Position numbers and translations under genes: made by a program. Shown here in pieces: positions 55,561-64,000 of a DNA stretch of 64,000 nt. Under the pieces are notes generated by a model. The model was not told the origin of the DNA. It made no database searches and worked only from the letters and a program-made list of their open reading frames with translations. The stretch comes from Turnera subulata (lineage: Eukaryota; Streptophyta; Magnoliopsida; Malpighiales; Passifloraceae). The stretch lies in the NCBI GenBank assembly GCA_028386065.3, contig JAKUCV010001739.1:94355-158354 (forward strand), written 5' to 3'. The stretch's first letter is position 1. Every line of letters begins with the position of its first letter.

Positions 55561-58500
55561 TGTAACGCCCCGAATTTTTAGAATTTGATTTTCGGAATTT
55601 TCGAAAGTTTTATTCCAATTTTTGCCCTTGAGGTATTTTCGAGTTTTGGTCGTGGAAATAAATTATTATGCCTTGGAAATGTCAATTTCAAATTGGTATT
55701 GTTCATGGTTCGGGTCCCGTTGAAAACGGATTCGAGATCGGGGTTGAGAATAAAGCTTTGTGGTAGTTTCATTGAAACTACGTCGTTTTGATGTTAAAAA
55801 AAAAAAAAGGGGGAAAGGAGTCAACGGGGCGGGTTGACCGCGCCCAGCCGAACGACGCGTCGTTCGGGCTGGCGGGTCAAGCCCTAAAACCCTTCTTCCT
55901 CTTTTCTTTTCTTCACTTTTCTTTTTCTTCTCCTGCTAGCCGCCGCATACCCCCAAACCTCCTCTCCTTCCTCCTTTCGTTCTCTCCCTCCCTGTTTCCT
56001 TTCTACCTCCTCCTTCTCGTTCTCTCTCTTTTTCCCTCACCCTCCTCTTCTTCTCCGTTCCTCTTCTCTTTCTTGCTTTCTCGGCACACACACACACACA
56101 GGGCCGCCGCTGCACGTCTTCCAAGCCGTCGCCGCCGTCTCGCTTCGTCAAGTTTGGGGCTTCGTGGGGAGCCGGGGAGGCCACGAGGCAGACGAGGGCT
56201 GGAAGCGACGTGACCTAGCCGCCGGCGCCGTCGTCCTCCGTCGGGTAAGCATCTGAATCCTTCCCTTCTCTTTCTCTCTTCGTTTTGGATTTTGGAGGTG
56301 TTGAATCGGGTTTTGATTCATTTTGTTGGTGCTTGGCGTTTGTGTGATTGGTGTTGTGGTTGATGTCGTGGGTGTGGTGTACGGTGGTGGTTCGGTTGTG
56401 ATGTGTGGCTGCGTGGCTGTTGTCGGGGCCGGTCTCTGCTCGGAATGGTGGTGGCCTGATGACGGGTCGGCTCACAGGTGAGGCTCGGGATTTGCGCAGT
56501 TCGTCAGGTCCGGCAGTCCACTGGGAGGTGTTCTCGGGTGCTGCTGTTGTGGTCGTGCTCAGACCCGTCACTTGGCTTGGTTTCCGGTAAGGACCCGGAA
56601 TTTCTCTTGGTTTTCTCTTCAATTCTTGGATCTGTTTCTGTAACGTAGCTCTTGTGGTCGGTTGAATTTTGGATGTTTTGGTTTGGCAGAACTGTGGAGA
56701 TAGATTGGTGGTGTAGTAGCAGTTTTTGGGTGTTTTCCGGCAAGGTCACCGGAATCCGGCGAAGGCTCGGGAATTTTCCGGCGAGGCTCGGGAATTTTCT
56801 GGCGAGGCTCGGGAATTTTCCGGCAAAGACTCGGGTGTTATTTCCGGCACTTAACGGTATTGCTTGGTTGTATAATTTGTATTCAATTATGGCATGTAAT
56901 AGTAATTCGGAATTGGGGTTATGTATTTAATTGTGATTAGTGGATACCGACACGGGTAGAACCTTAGGCCGGGATGGACTTGGACTCGGATTGACCTTGA
57001 ACCTTAAGTAACGGGCTTTGAGCCCAATTCTATAATTAATTAATTAAGGACTTATGGAAGTGGGCTTTGGGCCCGGAAATTGTAATTGGGCTTAGATTGG
57101 ACTTTAGGCCGGGAATTCATAAACGACATAATGAGTGGGCCATAGGCTCGGGATTTACTTTTTGGACTTAGTTGGGCGTAAGCCGGTGAACCTTAGGTCC
57201 CGTTACTCGGAGTTTGGTGATGAGAACATTAAGTCGGGTTTAGACCCGGGAATTACGTAGTCGACTAACTTGGGACGGGTTTTACTCAGTTGAGCTTTAC
57301 ATCGGCATTCATGCATAGTTTTGGTTATTTCTTTTAAAACTGTTTTGTGATGTGTATATGTGCCGGTATTCAGGCACGGTTAATACCTCGGGAGCTGGAG
57401 GATCGATTTTGGGAAAGGCTCCATAGGTCAATCGTCGTTGAGGTGACTTTATATGTCTTTTTATGTTTGTATGCATGAGCTCGTTGGATTGGCTTGTTTG
57501 AGTTGCATGCTTGTTTGCTAACATGCTGTGATCCGTATTGTGTGCCTAGGTGTACTGTTTTGCTTAAGAGCTGGATATTCAGATTGTTATGGTTTATAAC
57601 ATGTGATGTGATTTTGGGTGCTTTGTGTGATGTGTTGTGGGTCGGAGACCCGGTTATCTGATTGAGATGTTTTTATCACACTACCCTGTCAGATCACAAC
57701 TAATGGCACACATAAACTCATAATTTGTGAACAAAGATAATGGACAGTAGAAGTTAGGCTACTGTGTGCTGATGACCGGTTGTTTCAAGCGGGAAGTGAT
57801 ACCCCTCGGGTTTGCTTGCGGATTAGCAAGTGTTATGCGGATTTGCATATGGGTCTGTGATGACCGGTTTCTAGCCCCCTCCTTCTACCTCCCCCTATCT
57901 ACCTCCCTCTTTCTCTCTGTCTCTCTCTCTCTCTCTATGGTTATGTTGGGCTTCGTGCCAGTGTTTTATTTGGGCTTATGCCTGGTTGTCTCATGAGACG
58001 GGACCGAGCTCGACGCACACAGTAGGGGCCCTGAATAATAAATCATAATAAGAAAACTTAACACACAACAGATGGAGAATAATAAACTGTATGCTTGATT
58101 GTGTTGGCATGTTAGTACTGATTGTTGTTTGTTTGCATGCTTGTCGTGTTGCTCTACTTTCCTTTCGGACTTGATCTGCACACTCTCATAATTAGATATA
58201 TATTGCTCACTGAGTAGGCGACTCACATAATCGCCAACGTTGTTTTTCAGACTTTAGATAGCGTGCAGTCACTTTCCATCCTTCCAGAGTACGGATGTGG
58301 TATCTCAGCAGGTAGCTGTGCTTGATCTCCTGGTTGGATCCATAGAGTCGGCATGCAAGTTGTTTTGATTCTCTTATTTTTACTCCGTTTGTTTCTTCCG
58401 GTGCATTGGATTTTTATTGAGATGTCTATTGATTTGGATTACATTATCGGCGGGTTGCCGGAATTTATTATTGATGATGTATCGGCAGGATGCCGGGTTT

Positions 58501-58668
58501 GATTTGAGGCTTGCTAAGTCGGAATGTTTTGTTCTTTATGACATCTCGTTTTTATTAAGAATATTGGATATTTTTTATATTGGATTTCGTGTCCTGGGGT
58601 TCAAGGGTATTTTGGTAATTTCCTTGAGTTTTTGTATTTTATTGTTAAATTGGGACACGGGTGTTTCA
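55561..58668 (+). repeat. 3' LTR of gypsy-2 (3108 bp)
   Basis: Preceded by a purine-rich AAGTGGGGTAGAAC tract (about 55547-55560). It is collinear with the 5' LTR with only scattered base changes. It has three rather than two GGAATTTTCYGGCGAGGCTC units (about 56770-56825) and an extra block at about 57799-58148. The palindrome is at 55848-55867. Confidence 0.93.
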
Positions 58669-58673
58669 ATGTG

Positions 58674-60234
58674 CATCAAAATACCCCAAGCTGAAGATTT
58701 TGCTTGTCCTCAAGCAGACAGAAGAGGAAAGAAGGCATGATTTTGAAAGAAAGTAAACAAATTTCAAAGCATCAAATTTTCACTAGGTTTCTCCCTTGTG
58801 ATGTCCCAATTCAGGCATCCTCTCATTTTTTTCTTCAAGACTGCATTCGACTCCAACCAAATTCCTTGTCAATAGTTTTTATCATAAAATCATAGGAATA
58901 ATTTTGCAACTGGCTTCCATTCCTTCTGTCATTCGAGAGATTCAGTTAAAGATTGAAAAGTGAAAAACAATAACTCATATGTAGACCTATTACCTCTTGT
59001 CTCCACTAATGTGCATAAGTCATCAAGCTAGGATCACTAAGACTTTATTCGTGTTGTATTGAGGCTAGGTAAGGGTTTTAAAAAGAAAGGTGAATGGTTT
59101 TTGCAAAAGTCAATGGCTTGTGAACTCGATATTTTTTTGTTTTTGTTTATGAACAGCTTGAGACAGTGTAGAGGCTGTTTGACCTTGTATTTTCTGCGGT
59201 CTCACGCTATTCAGTAACTGTGTCCCAATACTTCAGCCATCTTTGATGTAACCACTGACTCCAACAGATGGATTGTGTTCCTTGGTAGAGTATGATTTCC
59301 AGATGTTGCCCTTGTCCTTCATTTCTTTTTTTTTCTTCTTCGCATATGTTTTTCATTTACTTTTTTTTTTCAAGGGGAGGATGGAGTTCGTGCTTCTGGT
59401 GGTGTTTTGGTTTTTTTTTTGCACTGGCTGAGTATGGGTCATCTCTTTTTCTATTCTTGATCAATTCTTGCTCACAAGCTCATCGACAGGGTGAGGCTGT
59501 TTGAAGGAGTTTTGTGCCCTTAGACACTGATGGCCCCTACTTATGGCTGCAAATGGTTGAGGGTGGACTGTGCAGGGTAATTGAATGAAATGGGGGCCAT
59601 CTTGATTGGCTCAAAAGGTGTTGCAAGGGTTCGATGAGAGGGGTGTGGTTCTGTGTGGTCTGTAGTTGTGCCAAAGATAGCCTAGATCCTTTCCTTGCTT
59701 GTAGTCTTTGCTTGAAATTTTGGCTTGATAAATGTAAGGGCCTGTTCTAAGGTAAACAGGATGAGCTTGTTTCATTTAGAAAAATTCTTTAACAAGGTTC
59801 TTTTTTTTTTTACGGCGTTCATGGAATGCAGTTGCTTGATTATTCTTGTTCTACTTGTTTTGAAAAAAAAAAAAAAGACAAGTCATAAGATTAGGGTCTT
59901 GAGCATAATTTAAATGGAACAAGAGAGAGTGCATAAATATAAGGACAGACTCACATTGGGAGAAACAAAGTGAAAATAGATAAATATTAAAATTGCATTA
60001 AATGAACATTGAAAAGTACATAGCATAATTGCACCCTAAAATACCCCAAACTAAAAAACTTGTAGTGTCCTCATTGCTGAAACAAAACAAAAACAGGGTG
60101 CAATAACAATAAGGTCACACAAACAAAAGAAACACACTGTCGAAAACAAAAGATAAAAGTTCTAGTCTAAGCTATATTGACTCAAAAATACCCCAAACTG
60201 AAAGTCAAACTATGTGTAGTGGGGTTAAGTTATC
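58674..60234. other. Untranslated part of the Athila/Tat-like element
   Basis: No gene. Poly-T and poly-A tracts, the AAAATACCCCAA repeats and GGCTGTTTGA motifs (near 59173 and 59496) occur here. Short frames are low-complexity. Confidence 0.45.
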
Positions 60235-62130
60235 CTAGACTAGTTCTGTGCTGCAGGATCGGGGGAAAGTTAGTTCCTGGGTCTTTTCTTCCCGGATGGT
60301 GGCTGAGGTGGTGCCGGCGGTGCCCTGGTCAGTGCCCTTGCCATGTTGAGGAGGTTGGTGAGGGTTTCGGTCAATTGTACTTGCTGGGCCGTGTATTGGT
60401 TGTGGAATTCCCTCAAAACACGGGCATGTGTCTCTCCATTCCTCCTTAATTCTGTGATGCCCCGAGTGATGCTGGTGCGCATTTCCCCCATTGTGCCTGT
60501 GAGGTGGATCTCTTGAGCAGAAATGCTTTTCTGGAGGCGCTATTGCGTTCCCCTTGAGCATTAAGTGCCTCCTGTAGGCGGTTTTGGTTCTGGAGGATTG
60601 GAATTTTCTGTTGTCCAATCTAATCCTGCATCTGCTCTAGGATATCGAATAATTGATCTCGGATAACAGCCTGGGCCTGTCCTTGGGGCTGTGTGGCTGC
60701 TGGAGGTATTCCCTGTGACTGCTGTTGGCCCTGTTTGTCCTGGGCCTATGCCTGAGGCTGTACCTCGGCCGGTGTTGCGCGTCTACTCCTACAGCTTGTT
60801 CCTCAGGCGGCTCCTCTGCAGCCTCTTCCTCAGCTTGTTCCTCAAGCTGTGGTGTGGGAAGGTTGAGGCGGTTGAGAATGGTGCCGTCGGTCCAAACCAT
60901 TCCTTTAACTTCCTGGAATTGGTTTACGGGAATGCCAAACTGTCGTGCCAATGCTATGATTATCCCCAGGCCTGGAAGGTACAATGCCTGATGCTGTGTG
61001 TGGAAACGGCAGAGAATGAAACAACCTATGTTGAGGGGTTGTCTGTGAACCATGCAGTAGAGGATGAAAAGCTCCTCGGTTTGCACTTTCAGACGACTCC
61101 AGTTCTGGTGATAAATGTGTGCCAGGAAGTGTTGTATGACCCGGAGGCTACGTTGGTGGAAAGATATGGCGCTGCTGGAGGAGGAGTTGTAGCCTGGTGT
61201 GGTTGAAATCCCCCTCCAGAACGTCTCGATATCAAAGTTTCCAGGCCTCTCCTGGTGTCCCTCGTTGCTTAGCCCAAAAATGGCGTTGAATTAGGCAACT
61301 GTGAGAACCCGGTTCTCGTTTCCCAACCTGAACCTTGCAATGCCATCCTGGCGTGGTGTGGGTGGTTGATAGGAAAGGGAAGAGAAGAACTCGCGGGTGA
61401 GGTCCTCGTAAGTGTTCTCTCCCAATGTGGCAAAGTTCAACCACCCAATTGGTTGAAGCAACTATCTGATGCTGTTACAGAGGCCGATGTGCTGAAGTGC
61501 GTTCATGTGGAGCCATCTGCTTACAAGTACAATCTAAAATTGTGCCCGTATCCATGCCCTCTTGTGGTCGGCACTCACTACTCGGAAAACGAATGGCTAG
61601 ATGTCCGCCTCTAGGTCAGCCTGTTCATCTTCCTGTTGGCCTGCTTCTTCCTCGTCGCCTTCCCTCTGTTGCTCTGCTTCTTCTTCCGTGCTAGGGGGTG
61701 GGGTGGTTGGTTCCCGAGGGCGATCCTAGTTTTGTTTTGATCATCCCTCGTTATTTGTTGGTTTTGGGGTGGGTATTGATGGGCTGGCTGCGGCGGCGGT
61801 TTTGTATTTAGAGGTGGCGGAGCGGGTGCGAGGGCGTTTGGTGGGGCAGGTTGGGGTTGCTGTTATGAGGGCGGTGGTGGATGATTCTGGGGGTGGGTCC
61901 ATCGTCATGTCTATGATCTCAGATTCGGGGACAGCAGTGCGCTTTTTGGGGCGCACTTTAGTGGAGGAGGTGGCTTCAATTTCTGGAGGGGGGTCGAGGT
62001 TTAGGTCAATCCCGTCGTCTGGGCTTGTCAGTGGGGTACGAGGGCGGCGGGTGTAATGGACGAGTGGGGTAGTGTGAATCGTGGAGGTGTGGTTTGAGGG
62101 GTGTCGGCTATGGTATCCGTGGGTTCTATG
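60235..62130 (-). pseudogene. Athila ORF1 / Transposase_32-type protein, broken
   Basis: Reading on the minus strand from the LTR junction: a proline/threonine- and lysine-rich N-terminus with KRPRTRSATSKYKTAAAAS, then an acidic stretch. The folded part follows: WLHMNALQHIGLCNSI, LLQPIGWLNFATLGENTYED, LTREFFSSLSYQ, RFRLGNENRVLTVA and FNAIFGLSNEGH. Then come EELFILYCMVHRQPLNIG and LYLPGLGIIIALARQFGI, the core of the plant Transposase_32 / Athila ORF1 domain. At least four in-frame stops (near 61597, 61533, 61465 and 61289) sit where glutamine codons are plausible. A frame change near 60700 leads to a coiled-coil-like, glutamine-rich tail ending SGKKRPRN (60276). Role of the intact protein is not established; it accompanies Athila/Tat retrotransposons. 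Confidence 0.72.
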
Positions 62131-62779
62131 TGTTAGGAACAATAGACTTAAGCTAGAGGGGGGGTGAATAGCTTATGACCGAAAATTAAAAAACTTTGCA
62201 GGAAATGAAGTGCGGAATTGAAAAATAGAAGGACACAAGAGATTTTTATACTGGTTCACACACAACTAATTTGTGGCTAATCCAGTCCTTCAAGATACAC
62301 TTGAAGAGTTTACTATCTACCGTTAAGCTTCCGGGTGCTTAACAAACCGTTTACAGCCTAGGAATTCTAATCACAAGAATCCTACACACTTGCTTGAAGA
62401 TACCTCACTTCAAGACTTCTCTCAAGGAAAGAAAATCACTCTTCCTATGAGTAGCTACAAGGGAACAAACCTCCCTTTCAGTGTATGAACAACACTATGA
62501 AGATTACTCAAACAAAAGCTCTCTCAAGAGTAGGTATGAGTTACAATTAAGCACTAATAAGGCAACTCTCAATAATCTCAAAGGAATTGGCTCTTAAACT
62601 TGATTGAATGTTTGCAATGAATGATGAATGAAATAGAGAGTTGATTGGTACATAAACTCAGCTAAAAATGCTCAATATATAGCTTTGAAAAGTCATGGAG
62701 CCGTTTGAAATCCACCCAAGAAAAAAACACCTTTAAACAAAGCTTAGTGGGTGCTGAAAAGTTGTATGAACCATGCCTA

Positions 62780-63170
62780 AACATCGATGTTTTAAAGTAG
62801 AACATCGATGTTTTGCCCATAAAATTTGAATTTTGGGCTAACGGTAACTAAAACATCGATGTTCTGAACATCGATGTTATTTTGGTTCGGCAAAATTCTT
62901 TTGAAAAAGGTTTATGCAAGAACATCGATGTTGGAAAATGAAACATCGATGTTTTGTGAAACATCGATGTTTGATTAGCCAACATCGATGTTTTTTGGCT
63001 TCGGCAAAATTCTATTTCTAAGACAAGCTTTCATGAACATCGATGTTGGATTGGAAACATCGATGTTTTGACCAACGGTCACAAGAACATCGATGTTTTG
63101 TAATCCAACATCGATGTTTTAGAGCTACTGCCAATATTTTGAAAAACTTGAAAAACAGAACATCGATGTT
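62780..63170. repeat. Thirteen AACATCGATGTT palindromes
   Basis: Exact 12-bp palindromes occur 13 times within 391 bp with irregular spacing (about 8-55 bases), often in pairs. The intervening sequence is not repeated, so it is not a simple tandem array. Confidence 0.95.
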
Positions 63171-63272
63171 TTGGACTAAAAACACATCTTCATGTTTGAA
63201 ATCATGCTAATGAATTGTATGATTGAAATGTGTTTTGTTTGAGCCAATGCCTAAGAGAAGTTGAGTGTTTTA

Positions 63273-63590
63273 CCTTGTACAAATGGGTCCTAACTTCTCT
63301 TGCTCTTCTTTGCACTTCAACTCTTGATCATATCTTCACTTGAATTCTTGATCACTTTGGTTGAGTACTTGTTTGCTTGATTACTTTTTGCCTCATCTTG
63401 GTTATGACCTTGGTTTGTCATTTATCAAAACCTTGTACAAATGGGTCCTAACTTCTCTTGCTCTTCTTTGTACTTCAACTCTTGATCATATCTTCACTTG
63501 AATTCTTGATCACTTTGGTTGAGTACTTGTTTGCTTGATTTCTTTTTGCTTCATCTTGGTTATGACCTTGGTTTGTCATTTATCAAAACC
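63273..63590. repeat. ~158-bp tandem duplication within the copia-3 LTR
   Basis: CCTTGTACAAATGGGTCCTA begins at 63273 and again at 63431, and the following ~155 bases match with only a few substitutions. Confidence 0.95.
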
Positions 63591-63626
63591 TGTAATGAGT
63601 GAACCATGAAGACATAGGTTCTAACA

Positions 63627-64000
63627 ATTTCCCCCTTTTTGATAATGACAAACATCTAGAAGTATATGCTAATGTTTATAACATAAAGATGATTCCCCCT
63701 ATGTTTTACAAACTATAATTCCCCCTATCTTGTTGCATATACTTCTTCCTATCTTCCCCCTTTTGACATTAGCAAAAAGAAATAGCGATGAGAAGAGGTT
63801 TGGAAGTGCTTATGTAAGAAATAAGTGGAGCTTTTGAAACATATTAGCTACACCTATACACTCCTATATGTGCTGAAAGGAACAATGGTAAAACCCTTAA
63901 TCTTCTTATTGCCACGGCATGTTCCCCCTGTCTAGGTGCTTTGGTGAGGGGAGTACCTGCAAAACAAATTAGGGGACTCTCCGACGCCCAAGTCAGTAAT
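63627..64000 (-). mobile_element. Internal 3' end of copia-3 with polypurine tract
   Basis: Minus-strand TCAAAAAGGGGGAAAT (about 63627-63642) is a polypurine tract abutting the LTR. The remainder to the window edge is untranslated and rich in GGGGGAA runs. No coding sequence yet. Confidence 0.65.

Larger units (their letters stand above)
48697..58668 (+). mobile_element. Ty3/gypsy element, Tekay/Del-type (gypsy-2), complete ends, gag not recognisable
   Basis: 5' LTR 48697-51445 and 3' LTR 55561-58668 both start TGTAACGCCCCG and end CGGGTGTTTCA. ATGTG flanks the whole (48692-48696 and 58669-58673), a perfect 5-bp duplication. The internal region is only 4.1 kb: primer-binding site, about 850 bases without recognisable gag, a protease remnant, RT, RNase H, integrase and a chromodomain-like C-terminus in one frame with stops. 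Long LTRs and pol motifs place it with Tekay/Del chromoviruses. LTRs are nearly identical except for one ~350-bp block, so insertion looks recent. Confidence 0.93.
46659..62130 (-). mobile_element. Athila/Tat-like element on the minus strand, split by gypsy-2
   Basis: Left part is 46659-48696, right part 58669-62130; the two were one piece before gypsy-2 inserted (TSD ATGTG). The right part carries a minus-strand ORF of the Athila ORF1 / plant Transposase_32 type. The left part holds only untranslated sequence with GTATCCACAGGGACT (about 46711), a phrase I associate with the non-coding ends of such elements. The phrase AAAATACCCCAA(G/A)CTGAA occurs twice in the right part (58678 and 60187). 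No gag-pol was found. Lineage is inferred from the ORF. Confidence 0.6.
62131..63626 (-). mobile_element. 3' LTR of a SIRE-like copia element (copia-3)
   Basis: Bounded by TGTTAGGAAC (62131) and CTAACA (63626). On the minus strand the LTR starts TGTTAGAACC right after a G-rich polypurine tract in the adjoining sequence, so this is the 3' LTR and the element body lies to the right, mostly outside the window. It carries thirteen AACATCGATGTT palindromes (62780-63170) and a ~158-bp tandem duplication (about 63273-63590). It interrupts the Athila-like ORF at 62130. Confidence 0.78.

Overview
The window is nuclear DNA of a flowering plant, most likely a eudicot; I cannot name the species. The evidence is the repeat content (Ty1/copia, Ty3/gypsy chromovirus and Athila/Tat-type elements, L1-like LINEs with zf-RVT and RNase H domains, Mutator-like, hAT-like and Helitron elements) and two intron-containing defensin-like (DEFL) genes. 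I see no bacterial operons, CRISPR arrays or organelle genes. Almost all coding signal is transposable element, and nearly every element is broken.

Layout. 1-4612: a dead Ty1/copia element on the minus strand (gag, zinc knuckle, protease, integrase, RT, RNase H, with at least six in-frame stops and one frameshifting duplication). 4.6-9.5 kb: non-coding, with a SINE-like head, a 40-bp dyad tandem array and an orphan LTR with a primer-binding site. 9503-11441: a Mutator-like element with ~300-bp terminal inverted repeats and a perfect 10-bp target duplication. 12.2-13.9 kb: repeat-derived sequence holding a composite 22-bp/~90-bp minisatellite. 13946-23.9 kb: a mosaic of a Tekay/Del-type LTR fragment, a LINE RT fragment, a CRM-like chromovirus (15658-22133), an inverted piece of the same Tekay/Del LTR, and the C-terminal half of a LINE. 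24.1-25.5 kb: weak traces of a spliced gene or gene remnant.

26-38 kb is the only part with believable host genes. Two DEFL genes on the minus strand (26502-27219 and 37427-37982) share one two-exon plan and the same cysteine spacing up to C7. Between them lie a deleted LINE (28575-30958), several short DNA transposons with readable target duplications (31278-32209, 32454-33154, 33223-33528, 35046-36024), a Helitron (36487-37147) and an RNase H relic. A second copy of the 33.2-kb MITE lies at 38415-38708.

39-46.6 kb: Tat/Ogre-like LTR debris, a pair of ~545-bp direct repeats, a small hAT-like MITE, and the 5' end of another copia element (primer-binding site plus gag start). 46.66-64 kb is a nested stack. 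That copia is cut at about 46659 by an Athila/Tat-like element on the minus strand. This element is split by a Tekay/Del-type gypsy element (48697-58668, TSD ATGTG, nearly identical LTRs, no recognisable gag). Its ORF (60.2-62.13 kb) is cut at its 5' end by the LTR of a third, SIRE-like copia element (62131-63626), whose body runs off the right edge.

The genes do not form a pathway. The DEFL pair are probable secreted cysteine-rich peptides; the rest records successive insertions. The most unusual signals are 13 exact copies of the palindrome AACATCGATGTT in one LTR, a dyad in the Tekay/Del LTR family that is kept although both arms have changed sequence, and a primer-binding-site variant shared by three unrelated retrotransposons.
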